From the NCBI GenBank assembly GCA_020058405.1, contig JAGVEE010000265.1, positions 1-14,692 on the forward strand: a DNA stretch of 14,692 nt. Reading direction: 5' to 3'. The number at the start of each line of letters is the position of its first letter. Within the stretch, counting starts at the first letter, position 1. Below, in pieces: positions 1 through 7,814 of this stretch. Source of the stretch: Sphingobacteriales bacterium (GTDB taxonomy: Bacteria > Bacteroidota > Bacteroidia > Sphingobacteriales > Sphingobacteriaceae). The notes under the pieces are model-generated. The model saw nothing but the letters and a program-made list of their open reading frames with translations. It was not told where the DNA came from and did not search any database. The position numbers and the translations under genes were made by a program.

Positions 1-146
1 GCAAAACAGAAAATACAGCTAAAAATTACTAAAAGTAAAGATTTTTTCATGGTTATTTTATTGAAATTTAACTTATACAGCGAAAATTATACCAATATTA
101 TTGTTAGTTTAAATTTTTTTCTCTATTATGGTACATTATTTGATGC

Positions 147-154
147 TAATTTGC
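147..154 (+). promoter_or_regulatory. Possible -7 element for the T9SS Omp28-type gene
   Basis: The string TAATTTGC lies about 30 nt before the chosen start and resembles the Bacteroidota -7 element TAnnTTTG with one base missing. I see no convincing TTTG -33 element at the right distance. The rest of bases 1-184 is AT-rich and shows no gene. This is a weak guess from motif resemblance and position only. Confidence 0.2.
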
Positions 155-184
155 ATCTTTAACACTACAAATCTATATAAAAAA

Positions 185-2236
185 ATGAAAAAAATTTTTA
201 CTTTAATGATTGTGCTGGCTTTTGCTACAATAGCAAACGCACAATACTACTATCTACCGAACTTATCTGCTGGTGAAAACCCAAAAGGTGTAAACACAGA
301 TATTGAGCAACCAGGTACTGCAGGATGGACAAACATCGCTACTACCAGTGCCACACCAGCATGGTCAACTGTAGCTACATTACCAAGTGACTTTACATTT
401 AATTTTAATGGTGCTCCAGTAACTGCTTACAAAGTTTCAACATCAGGTGTATTAACTTTCTCAACAACCGCAGGTGCTGTACCTAGTTCTACAAACCAAG
501 CATTACCAAGTGCTTCTATTCCTGATAATTCTATCATGGTTTGGGGTTTATCTGGTCAAGGTGCTAACGACGTTATTCGTTGGAAAGTGTTTGGAGATGC
601 TCCATTCCGCCAATATTGGATTCAATTTACCTCATATTCAGCTCCAGGTTCATCAGGAACAAACTGGACATATTGGGGTATAGTGTTAGAAGAAACTACA
701 AATGATATTTACATTGTAGATCAAAGAACTTATGTAACTCCTCTTTCTTTAACAATCGGTATTCAGGTTGATGGTTCAAACGCATACACAGTAAATGGTG
801 CACCAAATACTCCATCTGTAGTTACAAATGGTGGTACTGAAGACACCCCTGTTGATAATGCTTTTTACAGATTCATCAACGGTGTTCAACCAGCTAATGA
901 TGTTGCAATGAACAAATTAACGTTCTCTCCATTTGGTGGAGCAGGTTCAACTGTAAACATTACTGGTGAAATATTAAATGCAGGTTCTAGTCCAATAACT
1001 AGCTTAGCAATTAAATATACAGCTAATGGTTCTACACAAACTACAAACTTAACCGGATTAAATATTCCTTCTGCAACATCTTATACTTTCAACCACTCTA
1101 CTCCATTTGTAATCCCTTCTGCGGGTACATGGCCAGTAAAAGTTTGGGCAGAATTAACAGGTGATAATAACAAAGCGAATGATACTTTAAGTCAATCAAT
1201 TGTTGCATTAGCATTCCAACCTACTAAACGTGTATTATTTGAGGAAGCTACTGGTACATGGTGCCAATGGTGCCCAAGAGGTGCTGTTTACATGGACTCA
1301 TTACACAAAGTTTATCCTACAACTGCAATGTTAGTAGCAGTTCACAATAACGACCCAATGGTAGTTACAGAATACGATGCTAACTTAGCTGGATATATTG
1401 CTGGTTACCCAAGTGGTTTAGTTGATCGTAAAAATGGCGAATTCGATCCATCACAATTCTTTGATGAATATGATGTAAGAATCAATGGTTACACTCCTTG
1501 TGATATAACTGTAAATGCAACTTATAATGCAGGTACAAGAGCTTATAACATTGATTTATCTGCTAATTTTGCTGCTGATTTATCTGGCGATTTACGTTTC
1601 AATTGCGTAGTTGTTGAAGATGCTGTTAGGGGTACTGGTTCTGGTTACAACCAAAGAAATGCATATGCAAATAATGCTGCAGGACCAATGGGTAACTACC
1701 ATAATTTACCTGATCCAGTACCAGCAGCACAAATGGTTTATGACCATGTTGCTCGTGCAATTTTAGGAAATTGGGTAGGTACTGAAGCTAGTTTACCTAC
1801 TTCTGTAACTGCTAACTCAACTCATACATATAACTATACATATACGTTGCCTGCAGGTATTAACCCAGATAAAGTACACATTATAGCTTGGGTTACGGAT
1901 GCTAACACTGGTGAGGTTTACAATACAAATGAGAAAAACTTCAGTACAGGTATCACTACTAAAAAAGCTGATGCATTTACTGTAAATACATTCCCTAATC
2001 CTTCAAACGGTGTTACAAACTTTGAAGTGAAATTGAATAAAATTACAGAAGCTGCTACATTAGAAATTTACGACTTAACTGGTCGTTTAATCTATACTAG
2101 CGCTGATGCTAAATTTGTTGGAGGTTCTCAGTTCTTAACTTGGACAGCAAACGAATCTGTTGCTAATGGTATTTACCAAGCTACAATTAAAATTGGTAAC
2201 GATGTAGTAAGCACTAAAGTTGCTTTAACTCGCTAA
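185..2236 (+). CDS. T9SS-secreted Omp28-related multidomain protein
   Basis: A secreted protein of 683 residues. I chose the ATG at 185 over the one at 128 because it opens a normal signal peptide (KK, then a hydrophobic stretch, ending in ANA before Q) after an A-rich leader. Residues of about 20-230 are a beta-rich domain I cannot name. About 235-345 look like a CARDB/Ig-like domain. About 350-600 match the Omp28-related family, a thioredoxin-like group, with C360-Q-W-C363 in the thioredoxin-like position and further cysteines at 439 and 474. Residues 600-683 are a type A T9SS sorting domain (FPNPSNG start, IYDLTGRL core, ending KVALTR). It should therefore cross the outer membrane by T9SS and be anchored or released at the surface. 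The Omp28 part is homologous to the lipoprotein at 4499-5368. A redox or adhesion role is inferred; the substrate is unknown. Confidence 0.88.
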   Translation: MKKIFTLMIVLAFATIANAQYYYLPNLSAGENPKGVNTDIEQPGTAGWTNIATTSATPAWSTVATLPSDFTFNFNGAPVTAYKVSTSGVLTFSTTAGAVPSSTNQALPSASIPDNSIMVWGLSGQGANDVIRWKVFGDAPFRQYWIQFTSYSAPGSSGTNWTYWGIVLEETTNDIYIVDQRTYVTPLSLTIGIQVDGSNAYTVNGAPNTPSVVTNGGTEDTPVDNAFYRFINGVQPANDVAMNKLTFSPFGGAGSTVNITGEILNAGSSPITSLAIKYTANGSTQTTNLTGLNIPSATSYTFNHSTPFVIPSAGTWPVKVWAELTGDNNKANDTLSQSIVALAFQPTKRVLFEEATGTWCQWCPRGAVYMDSLHKVYPTTAMLVAVHNNDPMVVTEYDANLAGYIAGYPSGLVDRKNGEFDPSQFFDEYDVRINGYTPCDITVNATYNAGTRAYNIDLSANFAADLSGDLRFNCVVVEDAVRGTGSGYNQRNAYANNAAGPMGNYHNLPDPVPAAQMVYDHVARAILGNWVGTEASLPTSVTANSTHTYNYTYTLPAGINPDKVHIIAWVTDANTGEVYNTNEKNFSTGITTKKADAFTVNTFPNPSNGVTNFEVKLNKITEAATLEIYDLTGRLIYTSADAKFVGGSQFLTWTANESVANGIYQATIKIGNDVVSTKVALTR

Positions 2237-2255
2237 TTCAGTTTTAAATATTATT

Positions 2256-2287
2256 AAAAACAGCCAATAGAAATATTGGCTGTTTTT
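2256..2287 (+). terminator. Rho-independent terminator after the T9SS Omp28-type gene
   Basis: A perfect 14-bp stem (2256-2269 with 2274-2287) closes a GAAA tetraloop. The left arm begins with five A and the right arm ends in five T, so it would also work on the other strand. It lies 19 bp after the stop codon and separates this gene from the downstream operon. Confidence 0.88.
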
Positions 2288-2318
2288 GTTTATAATTTAA
2301 TGGAAATCATTAATTTTA
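2285..2318 (+). promoter_or_regulatory. Possible promoter of the TlpA-DUF6029-Omp28 operon
   Basis: TTTG at 2285-2288 and TAATTTTA at 2311-2318, 22 nt apart, resemble the Bacteroidota -33 and -7 elements (TTTG, TAnnTTTG), with one mismatch in the -7. Transcription would start about 20 nt before the ATG at 2346. The -33 element would overlap the T-tract of the preceding terminator. This is motif resemblance only. Confidence 0.3.
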
Positions 2319-2345
2319 ACTTTTCCTATAAGCACTAATTAAAAA

Positions 2346-2852
2346 ATGAAAAAAATCTTACTGGCGATTTGCTTAATAAGCGCAGCAATCGTTTCAAATG
2401 CTCAAAGCAAAATTCCATCTGTTGATGTGAAGAAAATTGCTGGCGAAACTTTTAATACTTCGCTTTTATCAAATGATGGCAAACCAATGATTATAAGCTT
2501 TTGGGCAACTTGGTGCAAGCCTTGTGTGCAAGAGCTAACTGCTATTTCTGAAGTATATGAAGAATGGCAAAAAGAAACCGGTGTAAAAGTCGTAGCAATA
2601 TCAACAGACGACTCTAGAAATTCTGCACGTGTGCATCCATTTGTAGTAGCACGCAATTGGGAATACGAAATTTATTTAGATCCGAACGGCGATTTTAAAC
2701 GCGCTTTAAATGTGAACAACATTCCTCATACTTTTTTAATTAATGGAAAAGGCGAAGTAGTTTGGCAACATAATTCTTACACTCCTGGAGATGAAGATGA
2801 GTTATACGAATTAGTACAAAAACTAGCAAAAGGCGAATCGATTAAAGAGTAA
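2346..2852 (+). CDS. Periplasmic TlpA/ResA-like thioredoxin-family protein
   Basis: A 168-residue exported thiol-disulfide oxidoreductase of the TlpA/ResA/redoxin type. A Sec signal peptide ends near SNA19 before Q20. The thioredoxin fold fills the rest, with the active site W-C57-K-P-C60 after the FWATW strand and the cis-proline at P127 in NNIPHTF. C57 and C60 are the only cysteines of the mature protein, so it should shuttle electrons through this pair and not by an extra site. It starts the tight operon: the next gene begins 4 bp after its stop, suggesting that its partners are the barrel protein and the Omp28 lipoprotein downstream. TlpA relatives often serve cytochrome c maturation, but no cytochrome biogenesis gene is visible here. 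The TlpA-like fold is certain; the partner is inferred. Confidence 0.9.
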   Translation: MKKILLAICLISAAIVSNAQSKIPSVDVKKIAGETFNTSLLSNDGKPMIISFWATWCKPCVQELTAISEVYEEWQKETGVKVVAISTDDSRNSARVHPFVVARNWEYEIYLDPNGDFKRALNVNNIPHTFLINGKGEVVWQHNSYTPGDEDELYELVQKLAKGESIKE

Positions 2853-2856
2853 TAAA

Positions 2857-4488
2857 ATGAAAAAAATATTCTTTTTGAGTTTTTTGTTTGCAACAAGCAT
2901 CGCATACGCTCAAGAAAATCAAAATAATTTTAACGCCGGCGAGCTACACGGTAATTTCCAATTTGATGCGCAAAACTATATTGAAGACAGCATAATTGGT
3001 GCACAAAAAATAGACGAAAAAATAAGAATGAACAGCTTTGCCAACCTCAACTATACTAGAGGAAAGTTTAAAGCTGGTTTAAGATACGAATCGTACTTAG
3101 GCCCGTTGGTTGGTTTCGATTCAAGGTATAACGGAAGTGGTATTACCTATAGATACGCATCTTATGAAGTTGATAATTTAGAATTTACCGTTGGTAATTT
3201 CTATGAGCAATTTGGTACAGGTTTAATTTTCAGAAGCTATGAAGAGCGAGGGTTGGGAGTAGACAATGCAATGGATGGAGTGAGAATTCGTTATCAACCT
3301 AAAAAAGGAATTTACTTAAAAGCTGTTATCGGCCAACAACGTTTTTTCTTCGAAAAAGGAGAAGGTATTGTAAGAGGTTTTGATGGTGAAATTAATTTAA
3401 ATGAAGTGATTCCTTCTTTATCAGATAAAAGCACAACATACATAATTGGTGCAAGCATAGTTAGTAAATACCAAGAAGATCAAAACCCTTTAAAAATTTT
3501 ACCAGAAAATGTGGCATCATCGGCGGCTCGTATAAATATTATTACTCCGAAGATGAATTTCTATGCTGAGTATGCTTATAAAATAAACGACCCGTCGTTT
3601 ACAAATCAATACATTTATAAACCAGGTTCTGCATTATTTGCATCGGCTACCTATGCAAATAAAGGCTTGAGCGTATTAGCATCCGCAAAGTTTGTAGATA
3701 ATATGGATTTTAAATCTAACAGAGATGCAACTGGAAACGTATTACTGATAAATTATTTGCCAGCAATTACGAAACAATATACTTATGCATTTGCTTCTTT
3801 TTATCCTTATGCTACTCAACCAAATGGGGAGTTCGGATACCAAGCAGAAATATCATACAACTTTAAAAAAGGAACTACATTAGGTGGCAAATACGGAACA
3901 ATGGTAAGTTTGGCTTACTCGCATGTTAGTAGTTTAGATACAAGTAAAACTGGCGACGATTTTGGATATGAAGTAAATAAAATCGCATCGGGTAAAGTAT
4001 TAATGTATGAAGATTGGGAATTAGTAGTAACTAAAAAAATAGATGCAAATTGGAAATTAACGTACACATATATGTATCAAATTTTCAATAAAGATGTGGT
4101 GCAAGGATTGTCGGGTTTCGGTACTTTATATTCTCACATCAATATTTTAGAAACTCAATATAAAATAAACAAAAAGAATACTGTTAGAACAGAACTTCAA
4201 CATTTATTAAATAAAAAAGATGACGGCTCATGGGCGATGGCATTAGTAGAATATACTGTTTCGCCACATTGGTTCTTTGCATTAATCGATCAGTACAATT
4301 ATGAAAATCCAAGAAATTCATTAAAAGAAGTTCATTATGTTTCTACATCTATCGGATATATACAAAATGCAACTCGTATAGCGTTATCATACGGTAAACA
4401 GCGTGAAGGATTTTTATGTGTGGGAGGTGTGTGTCGCCAAATTCCAGCATCAAACGGATTTGGAGTTTCTATTACCTCTACTTTTTAA
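2857..4488 (+). CDS. DUF6029-like outer-membrane beta-barrel protein
   Basis: A 543-residue exported protein with a signal peptide ending at AYA18 before Q19. The rest is rich in alternating aromatic and polar strands with short turns, and it ends in an aromatic residue (STF), as outer-membrane barrels do. The overall look matches the Bacteroidota DUF6029 family, recognised from memory of the family's appearance. The mature protein has just two cysteines, C521 and C526 in CVGGVC, 17 residues from the C-terminus, where they could form a disulfide in the last hairpin. It sits 4 bp after the TlpA-like gene and 10 bp before the Omp28 lipoprotein gene, so the three are very likely co-transcribed. 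No substrate or transport function can be read from the sequence. It may be a porin-like or scaffold protein served by the neighbouring thioredoxin. Confidence 0.78.
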   Translation: MKKIFFLSFLFATSIAYAQENQNNFNAGELHGNFQFDAQNYIEDSIIGAQKIDEKIRMNSFANLNYTRGKFKAGLRYESYLGPLVGFDSRYNGSGITYRYASYEVDNLEFTVGNFYEQFGTGLIFRSYEERGLGVDNAMDGVRIRYQPKKGIYLKAVIGQQRFFFEKGEGIVRGFDGEINLNEVIPSLSDKSTTYIIGASIVSKYQEDQNPLKILPENVASSAARINIITPKMNFYAEYAYKINDPSFTNQYIYKPGSALFASATYANKGLSVLASAKFVDNMDFKSNRDATGNVLLINYLPAITKQYTYAFASFYPYATQPNGEFGYQAEISYNFKKGTTLGGKYGTMVSLAYSHVSSLDTSKTGDDFGYEVNKIASGKVLMYEDWELVVTKKIDANWKLTYTYMYQIFNKDVVQGLSGFGTLYSHINILETQYKINKKNTVRTELQHLLNKKDDGSWAMALVEYTVSPHWFFALIDQYNYENPRNSLKEVHYVSTSIGYIQNATRIALSYGKQREGFLCVGGVCRQIPASNGFGVSITSTF

Positions 4489-4498
4489 TTTTATTAAG

Positions 4499-5368
4499 AT
4501 GAAAAACATTTTATTTATTGCATTCGCATTTTCAATAGTTATTACATCATGTGATGTATTAGAAGGACCATTTGATGAACAAGCAAACAATAACATTGAT
4601 ACAACTAAACCACTTCGTAAAATATTGTTAGAAGATTATACCGGGCATACTTGTGGCAATTGCCCATGTGCTGCTGAAGAAGCTAAGAAATTAGATTCTA
4701 TTTACGGAGAACGAGTAATTGTGGTGAGTACACACGTTGGATTTTTTGCAGAGCCCTACCCTAGTGGCTCTAAATTTAGAACAGATTACAGAACAACTGC
4801 TGGTGAAGAATTAGCAACTGCTTTTGATGTTGGTTGTAATACCTGTGGAATTGGATTGCCTGCAGGTATGGTAAGCAGAACACCTTATAATAGTGATAGA
4901 GTATTATCTGCAACTGCATGGGCTAGTGCCATTGCATCTTTAGATACTGCTGTAATAGCAGAGCTAGATATGAGTAAAACATACAATGCAGGTACTCGTA
5001 CAGTAACAATACAAATTAGTGCGAAGTATTTAAAAGAAGCAAGTGCAGAACATCAATTAGTTTTATATGCTGTTGAAGACAGTGTAATAAATTGGCAAAA
5101 ATATTATGCACAATGCAGCCCCACTGGCGGAAACATAGATGTGTCAAATTTTGTACATCGACACTTATTAAGAGCTGCCGTAAATTCTACATGGGGCGAT
5201 AAGTTATATACTAACAATAGCATTATTCCTAAAGGTTATAATACCAATAAAACGTATACCCATACACTCGACCCAAGTTGGAGCGATAAACACATGACGT
5301 ATGTGGCCTTTATTCAGGATAACGTTACGAAGGAAATTATTCAGGCAGAAGAAATACACCTTTATTAG
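4499..5368 (+). CDS. Omp28-related lipoprotein with two CXXC motifs
   Basis: A 289-residue lipoprotein. I took the ATG at 4499 because it gives a signal peptide with the lipobox ITSC18; an upstream in-frame ATG at 4403 would overlap the barrel gene and bury the signal. The Omp28-related domain begins with a thioredoxin-like strand and EDYTGHTCGNCPC (C52, C55, C57), and a second CXXC follows at C113-N-T-C116, with a lone C206. The C-terminal half shares the YNAGTR and VEDSV stretches with the secreted protein at 185-2236, so the two are paralogues of different destination: this one is lipid-anchored, the other goes to the surface by T9SS. It is last in the operon, and its stop codon is the first three bases of an octamer repeat. 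An oxidoreductase or disulfide-bonded binding protein is possible; activity is not established. Confidence 0.85.
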   Translation: MKNILFIAFAFSIVITSCDVLEGPFDEQANNNIDTTKPLRKILLEDYTGHTCGNCPCAAEEAKKLDSIYGERVIVVSTHVGFFAEPYPSGSKFRTDYRTTAGEELATAFDVGCNTCGIGLPAGMVSRTPYNSDRVLSATAWASAIASLDTAVIAELDMSKTYNAGTRTVTIQISAKYLKEASAEHQLVLYAVEDSVINWQKYYAQCSPTGGNIDVSNFVHRHLLRAAVNSTWGDKLYTNNSIIPKGYNTNKTYTHTLDPSWSDKHMTYVAFIQDNVTKEIIQAEEIHLY

Positions 5369-5429
5369 TGTGCTAGTATGCTATCTCATTAGCACACTAG
5401 CATACTATCACACTAGCACACTAACTATT
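5366..5429. repeat. Degenerate period-8 tandem repeat between convergent genes
   Basis: About eight octamers in a row, each beginning with TA: for example TAGTGTGC at 5366, TAGTATGC at 5374, and TAGCACAC at 5390 and again at 5414. The first unit starts on the TAG stop of the Omp28 lipoprotein gene, and the last runs over the stop of gldD (complement of 5425-5427), so the repeat fills the whole gap. The first two units are roughly the inverse of the later ones, and 5365-5377 pairs perfectly with 5412-5424 (13 bp). It may act as a two-way terminator. Confidence 0.8.
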
Positions 5430-5997
5430 GCCATTTAAAAGTTTCGAGCATTACTGCAATATCTTTTTTCACAAAATCTAAAACAGGTTTTATAGAATCT
5501 ATTTGAGGTGATGCGTAGAAATACAACGCGCCGCGTAAGTAATGCTCTGTACTATCTGTTACAAAAAACTGAACAGATGAAGCTGCATTACCTTCTATAT
5601 CATAGTACAATCCATGAACTTTTGCATCTGGATGGTCGATACGACTTTCGCTAATTCCATCTGCTTTTACTGTGTGTTTAAAAACTAATCTTCGAGAGTC
5701 TTCTATTAACGAAGCCAACATTTGTTTGTTAGCGATTTTATAGTAACTCATATGTAGTCGGCCGTTTAAGCCTTTATAAACAACATTCTTCCAGCATTCC
5801 GTTGCATCTGCAGTGCTATCATTTACCACCTCGCTGTATGTAGGAATGTTAAAAGAGTAGGCGCAATCGCTTTTGTAATTTTTATAGGTCTTCACGGGTA
5901 AATTAATTCTGTAATACCCTCGGGGTTTAGGGCTATAATCGTTGTTACAAGAAATAAAAAATATACTGATTAGTACAAATAATAAAGTTTTATTCAT
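5425..5997 (-). CDS. gldD: Gliding motility lipoprotein GldD
   Basis: A 190-residue lipoprotein with lipobox FISC17 and, right after it, the family signature PKPRGYYRINLP (residues 23-34). Length and start agree with GldD of gliding Bacteroidota. In Flavobacterium johnsoniae GldD is required for gliding motility; its biochemical role is unknown, and it is also conserved in non-gliding members that have T9SS. Its start overlaps the end of gldE by 8 bp, so the two are translationally linked and should work together in the envelope. It converges on the Omp28 lipoprotein gene, with only the octamer repeat between the two stops. No key region looks missing. Confidence 0.92.
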   Translation of the reverse strand: MNKTLLFVLISIFFISCNNDYSPKPRGYYRINLPVKTYKNYKSDCAYSFNIPTYSEVVNDSTADATECWKNVVYKGLNGRLHMSYYKIANKQMLASLIEDSRRLVFKHTVKADGISESRIDHPDAKVHGLYYDIEGNAASSVQFFVTDSTEHYLRGALYFYASPQIDSIKPVLDFVKKDIAVMLETFKWQ

Positions 5998-7327
5998 CTT
6001 CTGTTACTATTGTAAATTTTACTCTTTTCACTCGTCGCCTATCCGCCGACTCTACTGTAAAAATAAAATTTTCGAATGTTATTTTTTCTTTTGTCATTAC
6101 AAATCTACCTGCAATGGCCAATACTAAACCTCCAATGGTATCTGCTTCACCACGTATTTCATCGAATGTTTCTTCATCAATATCTAACAATTTATAAATA
6201 TCGGTAAGAGGAGTTTTTCCGTCAAATACATAATTGTGGTCGTCGAGTTTAGAATAACGTAATTCATCATCGGCTTCATCATACTCATCAGTAATATCAC
6301 CCACAATTTCTTCTAAGATGTCTTCTAGTGTTACTATTCCAGAGGTTCCTCCATATTCATCTACCACAATTGCAATGTGTGTATGGCGAGTTCTAAACTC
6401 CTTCAATAAATCGTCTATTTTTTTATACTCGGGCACAAAAAATGCCGGGCGAATTAAGGATTTCCACTCAAAATTTACTTCGTCGCGGTTTATCATTAAA
6501 TCTTTAACGTATAAAATTCCTTTAATGGTGTCTAAATTATTTTCATATACTGGTAAACGAGAATAGCGAGTATCTTTTATCTTTCTATCAACTTGTTTGT
6601 ATTCCATTTCAAAATCAATGGCTACTACATCCATTCTATTTCGCATCACTTGTTTTACAGATATGTTTCCAAAGTTCGCAATGCCTTTTAAAATCATTTG
6701 CTCTTCTTCGTTCTCTTCATTTATTAATTCAGAATCGTTCATGCGATTCATTTCATCTTCATTAATTCTATAAGATTTTGGAACTAATTTGTTTAAGATT
6801 CTGAATACAAAAAAGTACAGCTCAATAATTGGTTTTAAAATCCATTGTGTAGCAGAAAGTAAGCCAACTACCCAACGAGAATATCCAAGATAATATCTCG
6901 TAGCATATAAACCAGGTATAAAAGTGGCTGTTTTTAAAAGTATAAGTGTGATGAATACGCTGAACAAAAATATCTCCACATTATAACTTAAGTACTCTTG
7001 GAAATAGTAGTGAAATATAATGTTTAGGATGGTTGCAACTATAACTAGTAAAAAAGTTATACTTATAGAAAGTGCTGCTTGTAATCGCATTGGTTGATCG
7101 AGCAAGCCTAGCAATCGCTCTTCTGATTCGGTATCCGATTTTTTTAAATCGGCAATGTCTTTATCTTTAATTCTGAGTATTGCTTTTTCGGCAGCGCTAT
7201 ACAAAGCCAATAAAAACAAAGCAACAATAATTATAATGAAGTATAAAAACAGTTGGTCAACTGCTAAATAGTTTTGCACTAGACCAACTGCTTCTTGGGA
7301 GGGATAAGGATCCGTCTGTGTTTCCAA
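5990..7327 (-). CDS. gldE: Gliding motility-associated CBS-domain membrane protein GldE
   Basis: A 445-residue inner-membrane protein of the CorC/HlyC (CNNM, DUF21) family. Hydrophobic segments lie at about 25-45, 83-106, 117-139 and 152-175. A cytoplasmic CBS pair follows at about 222-345 (VDEYGGTSGIVTLEDILEEI is its typical end), then a CorC/HlyC C-terminal domain at about 362-440. Relatives are linked to magnesium or cobalt ion transport. In Bacteroidota the copy next to gldD is called GldE and can support GldD function. Its position between ssb and gldD, with an 8-bp overlap into gldD, is the basis for the symbol; without it this would be a general CorC-like protein. The ATG at 7327 follows an A-rich leader, 21 bp after ssb. 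Confidence 0.9.
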   Translation of the reverse strand: METQTDPYPSQEAVGLVQNYLAVDQLFLYFIIIIVALFLLALYSAAEKAILRIKDKDIADLKKSDTESEERLLGLLDQPMRLQAALSISITFLLVIVATILNIIFHYYFQEYLSYNVEIFLFSVFITLILLKTATFIPGLYATRYYLGYSRWVVGLLSATQWILKPIIELYFFVFRILNKLVPKSYRINEDEMNRMNDSELINEENEEEQMILKGIANFGNISVKQVMRNRMDVVAIDFEMEYKQVDRKIKDTRYSRLPVYENNLDTIKGILYVKDLMINRDEVNFEWKSLIRPAFFVPEYKKIDDLLKEFRTRHTHIAIVVDEYGGTSGIVTLEDILEEIVGDITDEYDEADDELRYSKLDDHNYVFDGKTPLTDIYKLLDIDEETFDEIRGEADTIGGLVLAIAGRFVMTKEKITFENFIFTVESADRRRVKRVKFTIVTEDE

Positions 7328-7348
7328 AATTTAATAATTTAATTAAAA

Positions 7349-7780
7349 TTAAAAAGGTAAATCATCTTCTCCGCCTGCACTGTTTACAATTTCAGAAGCA
7401 GAAGGAATGCTCGTGTTCATGTTTCCAGAATTTGAGTTTCCACCATCTTCTTTTTTACCTAACATGGTAAACGAATCGGCAACAATTTCAGTAGTGTATC
7501 TTTTCACTCCTTCTTTATCATCCCAAGAACGAGTTCTAATTTTACCTTCTACATAAATTTGTTTTCCTTTTTTCAAATATTTCTCCGCAACATCTGCAAG
7601 TCCGCGCCACACCACAATATTGTGCCACTCGGTTAGGTCTTGCTTTTCCCCGTTCTTATTTGTAATAGTTTCGGTTGTTGCCAGAGAAAACGAAGCAACG
7701 TTCACACCATTCTCCAAATGTCTAACCTCTGGGTCCTTGCCCAAATGTCCGACTAAAATCACTTTGTTTACACCTGACAT
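7349..7780 (-). CDS. ssb: Single-stranded DNA-binding protein
   Basis: A 143-residue SSB that binds single-stranded DNA as a tetramer in replication, recombination and repair. The OB-fold occupies residues of about 3-108 (NKVILVGHLGKDPEVR at the start, then the EWHNIVVW strand and the KGKQIYVEGKIRTRSW strand). A flexible Ser/Asn/Gly-rich linker follows, and the chain ends in the acidic tip DDLPF that recruits partner proteins. Length is a little short of the E. coli protein because of a short linker. It lies 34 bp downstream of mutY and 21 bp upstream of gldE on the same strand, an order widely kept in Bacteroidota, so it is probably read from the mutY promoter or its own. Confidence 0.96.
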   Translation of the reverse strand: MSGVNKVILVGHLGKDPEVRHLENGVNVASFSLATTETITNKNGEKQDLTEWHNIVVWRGLADVAEKYLKKGKQIYVEGKIRTRSWDDKEGVKRYTTEIVADSFTMLGKKEDGGNSNSGNMNTSIPSASEIVNSAGGEDDLPF

Positions 7781-7814
7781 AATTTGTATTTTTTTAACGA
7801 AATAAAGGTATGAA

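Noticed and set aside
128..184. N-terminal extension of the T9SS Omp28-type protein from the ATG at 128
   Set aside because: It would put 19 non-signal residues ahead of a perfect signal peptide; the ATG at 185 has the expected A-rich leader.
4403..4498. Upstream start of the Omp28 lipoprotein inside the barrel gene
   Set aside because: It overlaps the barrel gene by 86 bp and would place the lipobox cysteine at residue 50, too deep for lipoprotein export.
5366..5429. CRISPR array or transposon end
   Set aside because: The units are only 8 nt with no spacers, no target-site duplication and no transposase nearby.
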